From NCBI GenBank assembly GCA_016871275.1, contig VFZG01000002.1, forward strand, positions 1 through 64,000: DNA of 64,000 nt, given 5' to 3'. The notes beneath the pieces were generated by a model. The model worked only from the letters and a program-made list of their open reading frames with translations, ran no database searches and had not been told where the DNA came from. Of this stretch, positions 49,560 to 60,529 are shown in pieces. Source of the DNA: Acidimicrobiia bacterium. Its GTDB lineage: Bacteria > Acidobacteriota > Vicinamibacteria > Vicinamibacterales > UBA2999. A program made the position numbers and the translations under genes. Within the stretch, counting starts at the first letter, position 1. Every line of letters begins with the position of its first letter.

Positions 49560-50819
49560 TCACGAAAACACCTCCTGGACCTTGAGCAGTCCCCTGACGA
49601 GCGCGTCGATGTCCTCGCGGTTGTTGTAGATCGCCAGCGAGGCTCGAATCGTCGCGGGAATGCAGAACTTGTCCATCACCGGCTGGGCGCAGTGCTGGCC
49701 GGTGCGCACCGCAATGCCCTGCTGATCGAGGATGGTTCCCGCGTCGTGCGGGTGCACGCCCTCCATCACAAACGACAGCACGCCGGTCTTGTGTCTGGCC
49801 TCGCCAATGATGCGCACACCCGGAATCTCGCGGACCCGCGCGGTCGCATACGCGAGCACGTCGTCTTCGTGCGCCAGCGCGGCATCGCGATCGATGCCCA
49901 TCAGGTAGTCGATCGCCGCGCCGAAGCCGGCGACGCCGGCGATGTTCGGCGTGCCGGCTTCGAACTTGTACGGAATCTGGTTGTAGAGCGTCTTCTCGAA
50001 CGTGACGTTGGCAATCATGTCGCCGCCGCCCTGGTACGGCGGCATCGCGTCGAGCAGCGCCCTGCGCCCGTAGAGGACCCCGGTGCCGGTCGGGCCGAAC
50101 ACCTTGTGGCTCGACAGCACGTAGAAATCGCAATCGAGATCCTTGACATCGATCGGCAAGTGAGGCGCGGCCTGCGCACCGTCGATCAACACCACCGCGC
50201 CAACCGCGTGCGCCTGCGCGATCATCGCCTTCACGGGATTGATCGTGCCGAGTGCGTTGGACACGTGGCCCACCGCCACGATCTTCGTCCGCTCCGACAG
50301 CAGCGCCGCGTAGGCATCCTGGTCGAGTTCGCCGGCGTCGTTGATCGGCACCACCCTGATCGCCGCGCCGGTCTGCTCCGCAATCAACTGCCACGGCACG
50401 ATGTTCGAATGATGCTCGAGCCACGTCAGCAGGATCTCGTCGCCCGCCTGGAGCACCGAGCGGCCGTAGCTGCTGGCCACCAGGTTGATGCCGTCAGTCG
50501 TGCCCTTGGTGAGCACGATGGTGTGGTCGTCGCCGGCGTTGAGGAACGCCGCCGCCTTCCGGCGGGCGCCCTCGTAGAGCGCGGTCGCCCGCTCGCTCAG
50601 CAAATGCGTGGCGCGGTGAATGTTGGCGTTCGCGTGACGGTAATAGTCGTCGGTGGCCTGGATCACCGCCGCCGGCTTCTGGCTGGTGTTGGCGCTGTCG
50701 AGATACACCAGCGGCTTGCCGTGCACCAGCTCCGACAGGCTCGGAAAGTCGGCACGGACCCTCGCGACGTCGAACCCGACGGCCGTTCGGCCCGACTGCC
50801 CGGCGGCCAGCGTCGTCAT
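49560..50819 (-). CDS. sufS: Cysteine desulfurase, SufS type (class II)
   Basis: 419 aa from the ATG at 50819. PLP enzyme releasing sulfur from cysteine as persulfide. Motifs: VYLDSANTSQKPAAVI, ATHLLSERAT, the PLP lysine in SSHKVFGPTGTGVLYG, and the catalytic Cys in RTGQHCAQP. The single short catalytic loop is class II, expected to need SufU for activity. It overlaps sufD by four bases and precedes sufU. Confidence 0.93.
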   Translation of the reverse strand: MTTLAAGQSGRTAVGFDVARVRADFPSLSELVHGKPLVYLDSANTSQKPAAVIQATDDYYRHANANIHRATHLLSERATALYEGARRKAAAFLNAGDDHTIVLTKGTTDGINLVASSYGRSVLQAGDEILLTWLEHHSNIVPWQLIAEQTGAAIRVVPINDAGELDQDAYAALLSERTKIVAVGHVSNALGTINPVKAMIAQAHAVGAVVLIDGAQAAPHLPIDVKDLDCDFYVLSSHKVFGPTGTGVLYGRRALLDAMPPYQGGGDMIANVTFEKTLYNQIPYKFEAGTPNIAGVAGFGAAIDYLMGIDRDAALAHEDDVLAYATARVREIPGVRIIGEARHKTGVLSFVMEGVHPHDAGTILDQQGIAVRTGQHCAQPVMDKFCIPATIRASLAIYNNREDIDALVRGLLKVQEVFS

Positions 50820-52086
50820 GCCTTCAACTCCACGTCGCGCGCCAGGGCGGTGAAGAACGCCGTCTCGAGCTGCTCTCGCAGCGCCGGGATCTTCACGCCG
50901 TCCAGGACTTCGCCGGCAAACGCGTGCAGCAGCATGTCGCGGGCCTCGATGCGCGTCAGGCCGCGCGCCTGGAGGTAGAACATCGCCTCCTCGTCGAGCT
51001 GGCCGACCGCCGCGCCGTGCGTGCACTTCACGTCGTCGGCGAAGATTTCCAGCTGCGGGTTCGAATTGATGGTCGCATCGTCCGACAGCAGCAGCGCGCG
51101 ATTGGTCTGCTTGGCGTCGGTTTTCTGCGCGTCGATCCGGACGATGATGCGGCCGTTGAAGACCGCCTTCGCCTTGCCGGCCAGAATGCCCTTGTACAGT
51201 TCGTGGCTGGTGCAGTGCGGCATCGCATGATCGAGCGCGGTGTGCGTGTCCATCAGCCGCGCGCCGTCGGCGAGGTAGACGCCGTTCATCGTGCAGTCGG
51301 CGCCTTCGCCCTCGAGCGCGATGCCGATGTCGTGCCGCTGGATCCGCGCGCCGATCGAGAACGCATGCGAGCTGAACACGCCCTTCGCCGACACGTGGGC
51401 CTGGAGGTTGGCGATATGGAACGCCTCTTCGGATTCGCGCTGGTCGGTGTAGTAGTCGATGCTGGCGCCTTCGCCCACCACGACTTCCGACACCGCGTTG
51501 TTGAAGTAGATGCTGCCCGGCGCGCCGATGAACGTGTGGGCGATCCGCACCCGGCTGTTGGCGCCGGCCACGACCAGCACGCGCGGATGCGCCGCCACCG
51601 CCTGACCGTCTCCACCGGTGACCGTCACGATGTGGATCGGCGTGTCGACGCCGGCGCCGGCGGTGATGAAGATCGCCACGCCGTCATCGAGGCGCGACGT
51701 GTTCAGCGCGGCAAGTGGATGCGCGTCGATGCTGAACACGGTGCCGAGGTGCTGCTCGAGGCCATCCGTGCCGTCACGTGCGCCGTCGCGGAGGCCGGCG
51801 ATCCGGATCCCCTTCGGCAGCGCGCTCAGGTCCGACAGACCGGCGGCGAACTGGCCGTTGACGATCGCCAGCCGCACCGATCCGGCCACCCCCACGCTCG
51901 ACACCAGCGACGCCGCCGGCGCGAACCAGCCCTCGGCGTCGGCGAACGTCGTCTCCGCGATCGGCGCGATGTTGGTGAACCGCCAATCTTCGAGCTTCGT
52001 CGTCGGGAATCCGACTGCGGCGAACCGCCTGGCGGCCCGCTCGCGCCGCTCACGCACCCACGCGGGTACCTGGACCAGCGTCTCCA

Positions 52087-52087
<1 letters not shown>
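50816..52087 (-). CDS. sufD: Fe-S assembly complex subunit SufD
   Basis: 423 aa beta-helix protein of the SufBCD scaffold. The C-terminal signature is present: HTALDHAMPHCTSHELYKGIL, NPQLEIFADDVKCTHGAAVGQLDEEAMFYL given here in parts (IFADDVKCTHGAA, QLDEEAMFYLQARG), and a terminal helix with MLLHAFAGEVLD. The N-terminal half is variable, as usual. Its start codon shares one base with the sufC stop. Confidence 0.93.
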
Positions 52088-52845
<758 letters not shown>

Positions 52846-52848
52846 GTC

Positions 52849-54290
<1,442 letters not shown>

Positions 54291-54294
<4 letters not shown>

Positions 54295-54620
54295 GCTGAG
54301 AAACTCTCACCGCACCCGCAGGTGCTCTTGGCGTGTGGGTTCTTCAAAGTGAAACTGGTGGCCAACAGGTTGTGCTCGTCGAAGTCGAGGACCGTGCCGT
54401 CCAGCAGCTTCAGGCTGCGGGGATCGATGAACACCTTGGCGCCGTCCGACCCTTCGAACACCTGGTCGTGCTCTCTCGCCGCCGCGTCCCACGCAAACGT
54501 GTAGCCGAACCCGGAGCAGCCGCCGGCCTTGACGGCAATGCGGAGCCCGCCGCCGGTCTTGTGCTGCTTGACCAGCTGCTTGTTGATGACGCGCGATGCG
54601 CTTTCGGTAATCTCGATCAT
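54291..54620 (-). CDS. sufA: A-type Fe-S carrier (SufA/ErpA-like)
   Basis: 109 aa. The A-type carrier's three Cys ligands are all present: GGCSGFGY and the C-terminal CGCGESF. It transfers clusters from SufBCD to apoproteins. It lies between iscS and sufB in the operon, six bases after the iscS stop. Confidence 0.93.
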
Positions 54621-54626
54621 TCCTGC

Positions 54627-55766
54627 CTATCCCACCGGCGCCAGGCGCCGGAGTCGCGTGACCACATCCGCGACCTTGGAGGCCGCGTGGTCGATGTCGG
54701 CTGCCGTCGTCTGGCGGCCGATGCCGAACCGCAAGCTCGCCAGGGCGCGTGCCTTCGAGTGCCCAAGCGCGATCAGCACATGGGATGGTTCGGCCTGGGT
54801 GCAGGCCGCACCCGAAGACACCGCGATGTCGTCGAGGCCCACCAGCAGCGCTTCACCGTCAATGCCGTCGAAGCTCACGTTCAGGTTGCCGGGCAACCGC
54901 GCATCGAGCGAACCGTTCACCGTCACCCCGTCCGTCGCCGCCCTCAGCCGGTCCAGCAGCCGATCGCGCAGCTGAGCCGATCGCGTCGCCTCCGCCGGCA
55001 TCTCCTGCCGCGCGATCTCCGCGGCGGCGCCCAAACCCACGATCCCCGGCACGTTCAACGTGCCCGATCGCATGCCGCGCTCGTGGCCGCCGCCGTCGAT
55101 CTCCGCCGCGATCGCCACCCGCTTGCGCCGGACATACAACGCGCCCACACCCTTCGGCCCGTAGACCTTGTGCGCGCTCACCGACGCAAAGTCGACATTG
55201 ACCTCGTCGACGTTGAACGGCACCTTGCCGGCGGCCTGGACCGCGTCGGTGTGCACCCACGCGCCCTTGGCATGCGCCGCGGCCGCGACCTCCTTCAACG
55301 GCTGCAGCACGCCGATCTCGTTGTTTGCCGCCATCACGCTCACCAGCGCCGTGCGCTCGGTGATCGCCCGGGCCACGACCCCCACGTCAACCAGGCCGTC
55401 GCGCGTCACCGGCAGCACGGTGACGCGCCAGCCGTCCTTCTCGAGCCGCGCGATCGGGTCGAGCACGGCCGTGTGCTCGGTCGCGATCGTCACGAGATGA
55501 TCGCGGTCGGTCCGCGCCCGCGCCGCGCCCTTGATCGCGAGGTTGTTGGCCTCGGTGGCGCCGCTCGTAAAAACGACGTCCTTGCTCCCGGCACCGATCA
55601 ACGCCGCAACCTGCTTGCGGGCGCGCTCGACGGCGTCGTTGGCGTCCCATCCGAACCGGTGCTGCCGGCTCGCGGCATTGCCGAACTTCTCGGTGAAGAA
55701 CGGCAGCATGGCCTCGAGCACACGCGCATCGACCGGGGTCGTGGCGTGGTGATCGAGATAAATCAT
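54627..55766 (-). CDS. iscS: Cysteine desulfurase, IscS/NifS type (class I)
   Basis: 379 aa from the ATG at 55766, immediately abutting the iscR stop (TAGATG). Motifs: [34 protein letters not shown], the PLP lysine in [33 protein letters not shown], and the long mobile catalytic loop [17 protein letters not shown]. Class I type, distinct from the SufS also encoded in this operon. It may feed sulfur to the rhodanese/E1 fusion encoded upstream or to thio-modification as well as to SufBCD. Confidence 0.93.
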   Translation of the reverse strand: MIYLDHHATTPVDARVLEAMLPFFTEKFGNAASRQHRFGWDANDAVERARKQVAALIGAGSKDVVFTSGATEANNLAIKGAARARTDRDHLVTIATEHTAVLDPIARLEKDGWRVTVLPVTRDGLVDVGVVARAITERTALVSVMAANNEIGVLQPLKEVAAAAHAKGAWVHTDAVQAAGKVPFNVDEVNVDFASVSAHKVYGPKGVGALYVRRKRVAIAAEIDGGGHERGMRSGTLNVPGIVGLGAAAEIARQEMPAEATRSAQLRDRLLDRLRAATDGVTVNGSLDARLPGNLNVSFDGIDGEALLVGLDDIAVSSGAACTQAEPSHVLIALGHSKARALASLRFGIGRQTTAADIDHAASKVADVVTRLRRLAPVG

Positions 55767-56246
55767 CTAGCTCTCCCCAACGGGAGGAATGAACACCATC
55801 CTCGACACGGTGTGCGTCGGCGCCGGTGGCGGGGCCTCCGCCTCCGCGGCCATTTCCGCCACACTGACGGTGTTCAACGAATCGAGAATGCGGTTCTTGA
55901 TCTTCCAGAGCGGGTCACGAATGCTGCACTTGGTGTACTGGTCGCAGTTGTGATCGACGGGCGAGCACGCCGTCACCGTCACCGGCCCATCGACCGCCTG
56001 GATGACGTCGGCCACCGAGATCAGGGCCGGCGTGCGGCCCAGCCGATACCCGCCGCGGGTGCCCTGCACGGACACCAGCAGCTTGGCGCGCACCAGTCGC
56101 TGCAGCACCTTCGCCAGCAGCTCGAGCGGAATATCGTAGGACTCGGAAATCTCCCTCGCGCTCGACGAGGTCCCGCCATCCTGGCGGGTCGCCAGGTGCT
56201 TCATCGCGATCAACGCGTAGTCAGATTTCTTGGAAAGTCTCAGCAT
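55767..56246 (-). CDS. iscR: Rrf2-family Fe-S regulator (IscR-like)
   Basis: 159 aa. Winged helix of the Rrf2 family: KSDYALIAMKHLATRQDG, the recognition helix DIPLELLAKVLQRLVRAKLL, GTRGGYRLGRTP, and ISVADVIQAVDGPV. Three Cys (94, 101, 107; CSPVDHNCDQYTKC) form the cluster-binding motif. Like IscR or SufR it would sense Fe-S status and repress the suf operon it heads. The promoter region upstream (56247-56340) contains a 10-bp hairpin and a 15-base dyad. Confidence 0.9.
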   Translation of the reverse strand: MLRLSKKSDYALIAMKHLATRQDGGTSSSAREISESYDIPLELLAKVLQRLVRAKLLVSVQGTRGGYRLGRTPALISVADVIQAVDGPVTVTACSPVDHNCDQYTKCSIRDPLWKIKNRILDSLNTVSVAEMAAEAEAPPPAPTHTVSRMVFIPPVGES

Positions 56247-56296
56247 TATCGGCGTCCAGGACCAAATCCGACCTGCACAGTCCTAGTTTAGGGCCA

Positions 56297-56323
56297 GAAC
56301 GGCGACCTAGCAAGTCGCCGTTC
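56297..56323. terminator. Strong hairpin between the E1 fusion gene and iscR
   Basis: GAACGGCGAC (56297-56306) and GTCGCCGTTC (56314-56323) are perfectly complementary around the loop CTAGCAA. A second dyad, TGAGACA-C-TGTCTCA (56329-56343), overlaps the upstream gene's stop codon. No T tract follows on the minus strand. Together they may terminate the cysM-side transcript or mark an operator for iscR. Between the hairpin and the iscR start, AGGAC and GTCCT also form a spaced inverted repeat. Confidence 0.5.
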
Positions 56324-56340
56324 AATGTTGAGACACTGTC

Positions 56341-57789
56341 TCAGTATTTGGGCTGGCTGGGGTCGACCTGGTCAATCCAGCCGAGGATGCCACCGGTGAG
56401 GTTGCGAATCCGCGTGAATCCCTTCGAGCGCAGAAAGTCCTGGGCCTTCGCCGAACGCATGCCCGACTTGCACTGCGTCACGATGTTCGCGTTCGGATCG
56501 AGCTCGACGTAGCGCTTCGGCAGATCGCCCAGTGGCATGAGGATCGAGCCCGGCAGGCGGTTGATCTGGTACTCCTGCGGCTCCCGCACGTCCAGGATCA
56601 CCACCTGATCGCCACGGTCGAGCTCCGCCTTCAGGTCCGTCGATGACAGCGCGTCGGCGTGGCTCACCGCCGGCACCGCGGCGGCCAGCTGGTGCGGCGC
56701 CACGCCGCAGAACTGCTCGTAATCGATCAGCTGCATCACGGTCGGGTTCGTCCCGCACACCGGACAGTCGGCGTCCTTGCGCAGCTTGAGCTCGCGGAAG
56801 CGCATGCGCAGCGCGTCGTAGATCAGGAAGCGGCCGACCAGCGGCTCGCCGGCGCCCAGCACCAGCTTGATCGTCTCAGTGGCCTGGATCACGCCGATGA
56901 TGCCCGGCAGCACGCCGAACACTCCGCCTTCGGCGCAGCTCGGCACGAGTCCCGGCGGCGGCGGCTCCGGATAGAGGCAGCGGTAGCACGGCCCCTGGGT
57001 GGTCGCGAACACCGACGCCTGGCCCTCGAAACGGAAGATGCTGCCGTAGGCATTCGGCTTGCCCGTCAGCACGCACGCATCGTTCACGAGATAGCGCGTT
57101 GGAAAGTTGTCGGTGCCGTCGAGAATCACGTCGTATGGCTCGAACAGCCGCAACGCATTCTGCGAGCTGAGCGCTTCGTCGTAGGTCTCGACATGCACGT
57201 TCGGATTGAGCGCGCCCAGCCGATCCTTCGCAGACGCCAGCTTGGCGCGGCCCACGTCCGGCGTGCCGTGAATGATCTGGCGCTGCAGGTTGCTGAAGTC
57301 CACCACGTCGAAGTCGACGATGCCGATGGTGCCGATGCCGGCGGCGGCGAGATACATGGCGGCCGGCGAGCCAAGGCCACCCGCGCCGATGCACAGCACC
57401 TTGGCCGCCTTCAGCCTGCGCTGCCCTTCCACGCCGACCTCCGGCATGATCAGGTGGCGGCTGTAGCGCTTGATCTCGTCGCCGGACAACTCCGGCAACG
57501 CTTCGGCGGTGGCAGGCGCGCCGCCGGCCACCGACGGGATGATGCTCACGGTGTCGCCCGCCTTGAGCGGGGTCTGCTCCTTCTGCAGATACCTGATGTC
57601 ATCGTCATTGACGTAGATGTTGACGAAGCTGCGCAGCTTGCCGTCCGCGGCGTAGAGATGCTGCTTGAGGCCGCCGTACCTGGCGGTGAGGTTCTGCAGC
57701 AGCTCGCCGATGGTCGCGCCGTCGACGTCGACGGCTTCCAGCTTGTCGGTGAAGGGGCGAAGCGGGGTCGGAATCAGGATCTTAGTCAT
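56341..57789 (-). CDS. MoaD/ThiS carrier - MoeB E1 - rhodanese triple fusion
   Basis: 482 aa from the ATG at 57789. Residues 1-90 are a ubiquitin-fold sulfur carrier (ILIPTPLRPF to SIIPSVAGG), ending in the Gly89-Gly90 pair that would normally be the free C-terminus. Residues 104-350 are a ThiF/MoeB adenylating enzyme: RYSRHLIMPEVG, ATP loop CIGAGGLGSP, NLQRQIIH, DGTDNFPTRYL, and zinc Cys268/271 with 342/345. Residues 380-480 are a rhodanese with catalytic Cys440 (QCKSGMRS). Such an enzyme can adenylate and sulfurate carrier proteins. The JAMM protease encoded 19 bases upstream could release its own carrier domain. See the findings. Confidence 0.88.
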   Translation of the reverse strand: MTKILIPTPLRPFTDKLEAVDVDGATIGELLQNLTARYGGLKQHLYAADGKLRSFVNIYVNDDDIRYLQKEQTPLKAGDTVSIIPSVAGGAPATAEALPELSGDEIKRYSRHLIMPEVGVEGQRRLKAAKVLCIGAGGLGSPAAMYLAAAGIGTIGIVDFDVVDFSNLQRQIIHGTPDVGRAKLASAKDRLGALNPNVHVETYDEALSSQNALRLFEPYDVILDGTDNFPTRYLVNDACVLTGKPNAYGSIFRFEGQASVFATTQGPCYRCLYPEPPPPGLVPSCAEGGVFGVLPGIIGVIQATETIKLVLGAGEPLVGRFLIYDALRMRFRELKLRKDADCPVCGTNPTVMQLIDYEQFCGVAPHQLAAAVPAVSHADALSSTDLKAELDRGDQVVILDVREPQEYQINRLPGSILMPLGDLPKRYVELDPNANIVTQCKSGMRSAKAQDFLRSKGFTRIRNLTGGILGWIDQVDPSQPKY

Positions 57790-57808
57790 ATGCTCCTTGC
57801 GAGCGGGT

Positions 57809-58225
57809 CTAGCGACGCGCCGCCTCGACGGTCTCTTCGTCAAAAGCGGAACGGTCGTCTTTCAAACGCCACGAGGTCAACAACGTGTCTGCACCGGCCA
57901 TCACCGACACGATCACGTACGAGAACGACGGCCACGCGTGATCGAGATCGTATTGTGACGGCCGCGCCGGATGATCGGGATGCGAGTGATAAAAGCCGAG
58001 GATGTCGAGGCCCGTCGAGCGGGCGTGCTTCTCGGCCTGCAGGTAGTCCTTGGCGCTCACCAGGAAACGGCGGCGTGGCCCCTCGTCCGTCGTGTTCGGC
58101 AGCTTGAACGCTTCGCGCACCACGCTGTCCTTGCCGAGCATCGCGCCGCAGCACTCATGCGGGAAGGCTTCGCGCCCGTGCGCGCGGATTGCCGCGTCGA
58201 CAGTCGCCGTCAGGGCCAGAGCCAT
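57809..58225 (-). CDS. JAMM/Mov34 metalloprotease (Mec-like)
   Basis: 138 aa. The JAMM zinc motif is complete: Glu24 (FPHECCG), then His80-x-His82-Pro, Ser90 and Asp93 (GFYHSHPDHPARPSQYD). Related bacterial proteins (Mec of Mycobacterium) cleave after the Gly-Gly of a sulfur carrier to release newly made cysteine. It lies between cysM and a gene whose product holds an internal Gly-Gly carrier domain, so carrier processing or cysteine release is the favoured role. Known partner logic is actinobacterial; its use here is inferred. Confidence 0.9.
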   Translation of the reverse strand: MALALTATVDAAIRAHGREAFPHECCGAMLGKDSVVREAFKLPNTTDEGPRRRFLVSAKDYLQAEKHARSTGLDILGFYHSHPDHPARPSQYDLDHAWPSFSYVIVSVMAGADTLLTSWRLKDDRSAFDEETVEAARR

Positions 58226-58277
58226 TTACCGGTGGTCTCTCCCAGCGAGCCCTGCGGCACCGCGGTGAGACGCTCCA

Positions 58278-59231
58278 TTAATTTGTGCCACAGATTGATG
58301 CGCCTTCGGGAGGGTTCTCCCAGAAGCGCTCCGAGAGATAACGCTCGCCGCCGTCACAGCACACGACCACCATCACGGCGCCGGGGCGCGCCAGTTTCAG
58401 CGCGCCAGCCAGGTTGGCGCCGCTCGAGATGCCGACCAACAGGCCCTCCTCCTGCGCGAGGCAGCGCGTCATCTGGTAGGCCTCTTCGGTGCCGACACGG
58501 ACGTCTTGGTCGGCCAGCGACGGGTCGTAAATGCCCGGCACGATGGCCGCATCCATGTGCTTCAGCCCTTCGAGACCGTGCAGCGGAGAATCCGGCTGCA
58601 CCGCGGCGAGCACGATAGACCGGCGGTATTCGCGCAGCCGCCGGCCGGCGCCGATGAACGTGCCGCTGGTGCCAAGGCCGGCGACGAAGTGGGTGAGGCG
58701 CTCACCCATCTGCCGGATGATCTCCGGCCCGGTCGTATCGTAGTGCGCGCGCCAGTTGAAATCGTTGTTGTACTGATCGGCGTAGAAGTACTGCTCCGGC
58801 TGCTCGTCGTTCATGGCCTGTGCCCTGCGAATCGCGCCGTCAGATCCTTCGAGCGGATTGGTGAACACCAGCTTCGCGCCGTAGGCGCGCAAAATGCGCT
58901 TGCGCTCCGGCGTCACGTTCTCGGGCACGCACAGTGTGACCTGGTAGTCCATGGCCGCGCCGATCATCGCGTAGGCGATGCCGGTGTTGCCGGAGGTCGC
59001 GTCGAGGATGGTTTTTCCAGGCGTGAGCAGCCCCGACGCAATGCCCTCCTGGATCATCCGCAGCGCAGGACGATCCTTCACCGAGCCGCCTGGATTTTTC
59101 CACTCGGCTTTGGCGTACAGCTCCACCCCTGGTACGCGGCGCTCGACGCGTCGCAGCCGAATCAACGGCGTGTCGCCGACCAGGTCGACGATCGACGGCG
59201 TCATGCCGGTTGTAAAGGAGGGAATCGCCAT
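58278..59231 (-). CDS. cysM: Cysteine synthase, CysM type (PLP-dependent)
   Basis: 317 aa. PLP lysine Lys52 in NPGGSVKDRPA, phosphate-binding TSGNTGIAYAMIGAA, GLGTSGTFIGAGR, and VGISSGANLAGAL. The segment NNDFNWRAHYDTTGPEI is typical of the CysM branch, whose mycobacterial member uses O-phosphoserine and thiocarboxylated CysO rather than free sulfide. It is first of three same-strand genes with the JAMM protease and carrier-E1-rhodanese. The C-terminal SICGTN may be slightly altered relative to relatives. Confidence 0.9.
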   Translation of the reverse strand: MAIPSFTTGMTPSIVDLVGDTPLIRLRRVERRVPGVELYAKAEWKNPGGSVKDRPALRMIQEGIASGLLTPGKTILDATSGNTGIAYAMIGAAMDYQVTLCVPENVTPERKRILRAYGAKLVFTNPLEGSDGAIRRAQAMNDEQPEQYFYADQYNNDFNWRAHYDTTGPEIIRQMGERLTHFVAGLGTSGTFIGAGRRLREYRRSIVLAAVQPDSPLHGLEGLKHMDAAIVPGIYDPSLADQDVRVGTEEAYQMTRCLAQEEGLLVGISSGANLAGALKLARPGAVMVVVCCDGGERYLSERFWENPPEGASICGTN

Positions 59232-59273
59232 CTCCGACTACAAGAGTTCTACTTTAACGCCGAATATGAATAT

Positions 59274-59305
59274 CGGGCTGCGGGCTGCGGGCTGGCTACG
59301 GGCTC
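59274..59305. repeat. GGGCTGC/GGGCTAC repeat, copy 1
   Basis: Imperfect short tandem units (CGGGCTG, CGGGCTG, CGGGCTGG, CTACGGGCT) between the SIMPL gene stop and the cysM start. The same sequence type recurs at 60027-60067 and, inverted, at 60475-60499. Confidence 0.6.
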
Positions 59306-59306
59306 G

Positions 59307-59999
59307 TCATTTGATAGTGATGGTGAGCCGGACCTGCGCCCGAATCTCGATTTCCCCTGCAGCGACCGGCGTTGCGGCATCGGCTTTCGCCGTCGCGAAT
59401 GCCGCGCGCATCATGGGTTCAGGCCCGCCCCCGCCGGTGAACTGCTCCTCGATCCGAATCACTCGATCCATCGTGCTGCCGGTTCCGGCCGCCATCGCCT
59501 GCGCCTTGGCGGTGGCGTGTTTGACCGCTGATTGAAGCGCGCTCCGCTCGAGTCCCGACCGGTCCTTCACATCAAATCGCAAACCATGCAGCGTGGTGGC
59601 ACCCGAGGCCACCACCGCGTCAAGCACGTCCCCGACCCTCACCACATCGTCGATTCTCACTTCAACGGTGTTGCGGGCCACGTAGCCACGCGGCGTCTGC
59701 TTGCCGTCGCGGTAATCGAATTCCAGCTGCAGGTCGATCGCGGTCGTCTGGATCGCGTCCTTCTGGATGCCAAGCCCAGCAAGCTTCGCCTGCACCGCGG
59801 CCATGGCCTCGGCATTGCGTTGCTGCGCCTCCTTCGATGTCCTGGACCGCGACTCTGCGCCAATGTTGACCCACGCGCGATCGGCGACGGCTTTCACGAC
59901 TCCTTCGCCTGTTGCAATGATCTGTGGCGGCTCAACCGTCTGCGCCGACACCGCAGACGACAGAGCCAGGCTTAACAGCACGATGGCAAATATCCTCAT
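59307..59999 (-). CDS. SIMPL-domain (DUF541) periplasmic protein
   Basis: 230 aa from the ATG at 59999. Signal peptide MRIFAIVLLSLALSSAVSAQ. SIMPL motifs: PQIIATGEGVVKAVADRAWV, KEAQQRNAEAMAAVQAKLAG, TTAIDLQLEFDYRDGKQ, YVARNTVEVRIDDV and HATAKAQAMAAGTGSTM. Family members are linked to oxidative or membrane stress, but their biochemical role is unclear. It is followed by repeats and the cysM gene on the same strand. Confidence 0.88.
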   Translation of the reverse strand: MRIFAIVLLSLALSSAVSAQTVEPPQIIATGEGVVKAVADRAWVNIGAESRSRTSKEAQQRNAEAMAAVQAKLAGLGIQKDAIQTTAIDLQLEFDYRDGKQTPRGYVARNTVEVRIDDVVRVGDVLDAVVASGATTLHGLRFDVKDRSGLERSALQSAVKHATAKAQAMAAGTGSTMDRVIRIEEQFTGGGGPEPMMRAAFATAKADAATPVAAGEIEIRAQVRLTITIK

Positions 60000-60026
60000 G
60001 AACCTACTATTGCAGATTGGGGGGGT

Positions 60027-60067
60027 GCGGGCTACGGGCTGCTGCGGGCTATCGGCTGCGGGCTGCG
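60027..60067. repeat. GGGCTGC/GGGCTAC repeat, copy 2, truncating the IVP gene
   Basis: Units GCGGGCTACGGGCTGC, TGCGGGCTATCGGCTGC and GGGCTGCG lie just after the SIMPL gene start and form the 3' end of the four-helix protein gene on the minus strand, supplying its last codons and stop. Confidence 0.6.
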
Positions 60068-60339
60068 TCCAACAGGGACAATCGCGTTGCGAGGCCCGCC
60101 AGGTGCACAAGTTCCTTCGCCGACCCCAGCGCGATGTCGAGAAACCGCAGGTAGTCCGCCTCTCCTTCCCTTGAACAACCTTCGACGATAATTGTTCGGG
60201 TCGATACTGCGGCGCGCCGCATCTGCGAGCGCAAGCCGTAGCGCTCCGAGGCCGGAAAGCGGTCGGTGTGTCTGTAGACCAGCACCGCCATTTGATCAGC
60301 GAGCTGGAACGCATCAAGTCGCCTGTGATTTCCCGGCAT
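60049..60339 (-). CDS. Four-helix bundle protein (IVP/S23 family), C-terminally truncated
   Basis: 96 aa from the ATG at 60339 (a GTG at 60345 is possible). Motifs of the 23S-rRNA-intervening-sequence protein family: LDAFQLADQMAVLVY, RFPASERYGLRSQMRRAAVS, EGCSREGEADYLRFLDIALGSAKEL. Usual members are near 120 aa and end with a fourth helix. Here the chain ends LLDAARSR where the GGGCTGC repeat begins, so the last helix is lost. Function of the family is unknown. It is flanked by inverted copies of the repeat. Confidence 0.75.
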   Translation of the reverse strand: MPGNHRRLDAFQLADQMAVLVYRHTDRFPASERYGLRSQMRRAAVSTRTIIVEGCSREGEADYLRFLDIALGSAKELVHLAGLATRLSLLDAARSR

Positions 60340-60474
60340 ACCCACATTGGTGCAGCTTTGCTGCCAACTAGTGGATCACTCAACCTCGGTCACATTCCAG
60401 GCTTCCTCACCGGCACGATGTTGCGACGTCGAACAATCTTCCATCTGACTGGAGCGCCAGGCTTGATTCCTGCA

Positions 60475-60499
60475 ACCCGTAGCCCGCAGCCCGTAGCCC
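60475..60499. repeat. GGGCTGC/GGGCTAC repeat, copy 3 (inverted)
   Basis: ACCCGTAGCCCGCAGCCCGT, continuing AGCCC, is the reverse complement type of the copies at 59274 and 60027. The remainder of the gap 60340-60529 holds no gene; the aminotransferase begins at 60530. Confidence 0.6.
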
Positions 60500-60529
60500 T
60501 GGATCAACCGTGAAAGTTATACTGCGCCC

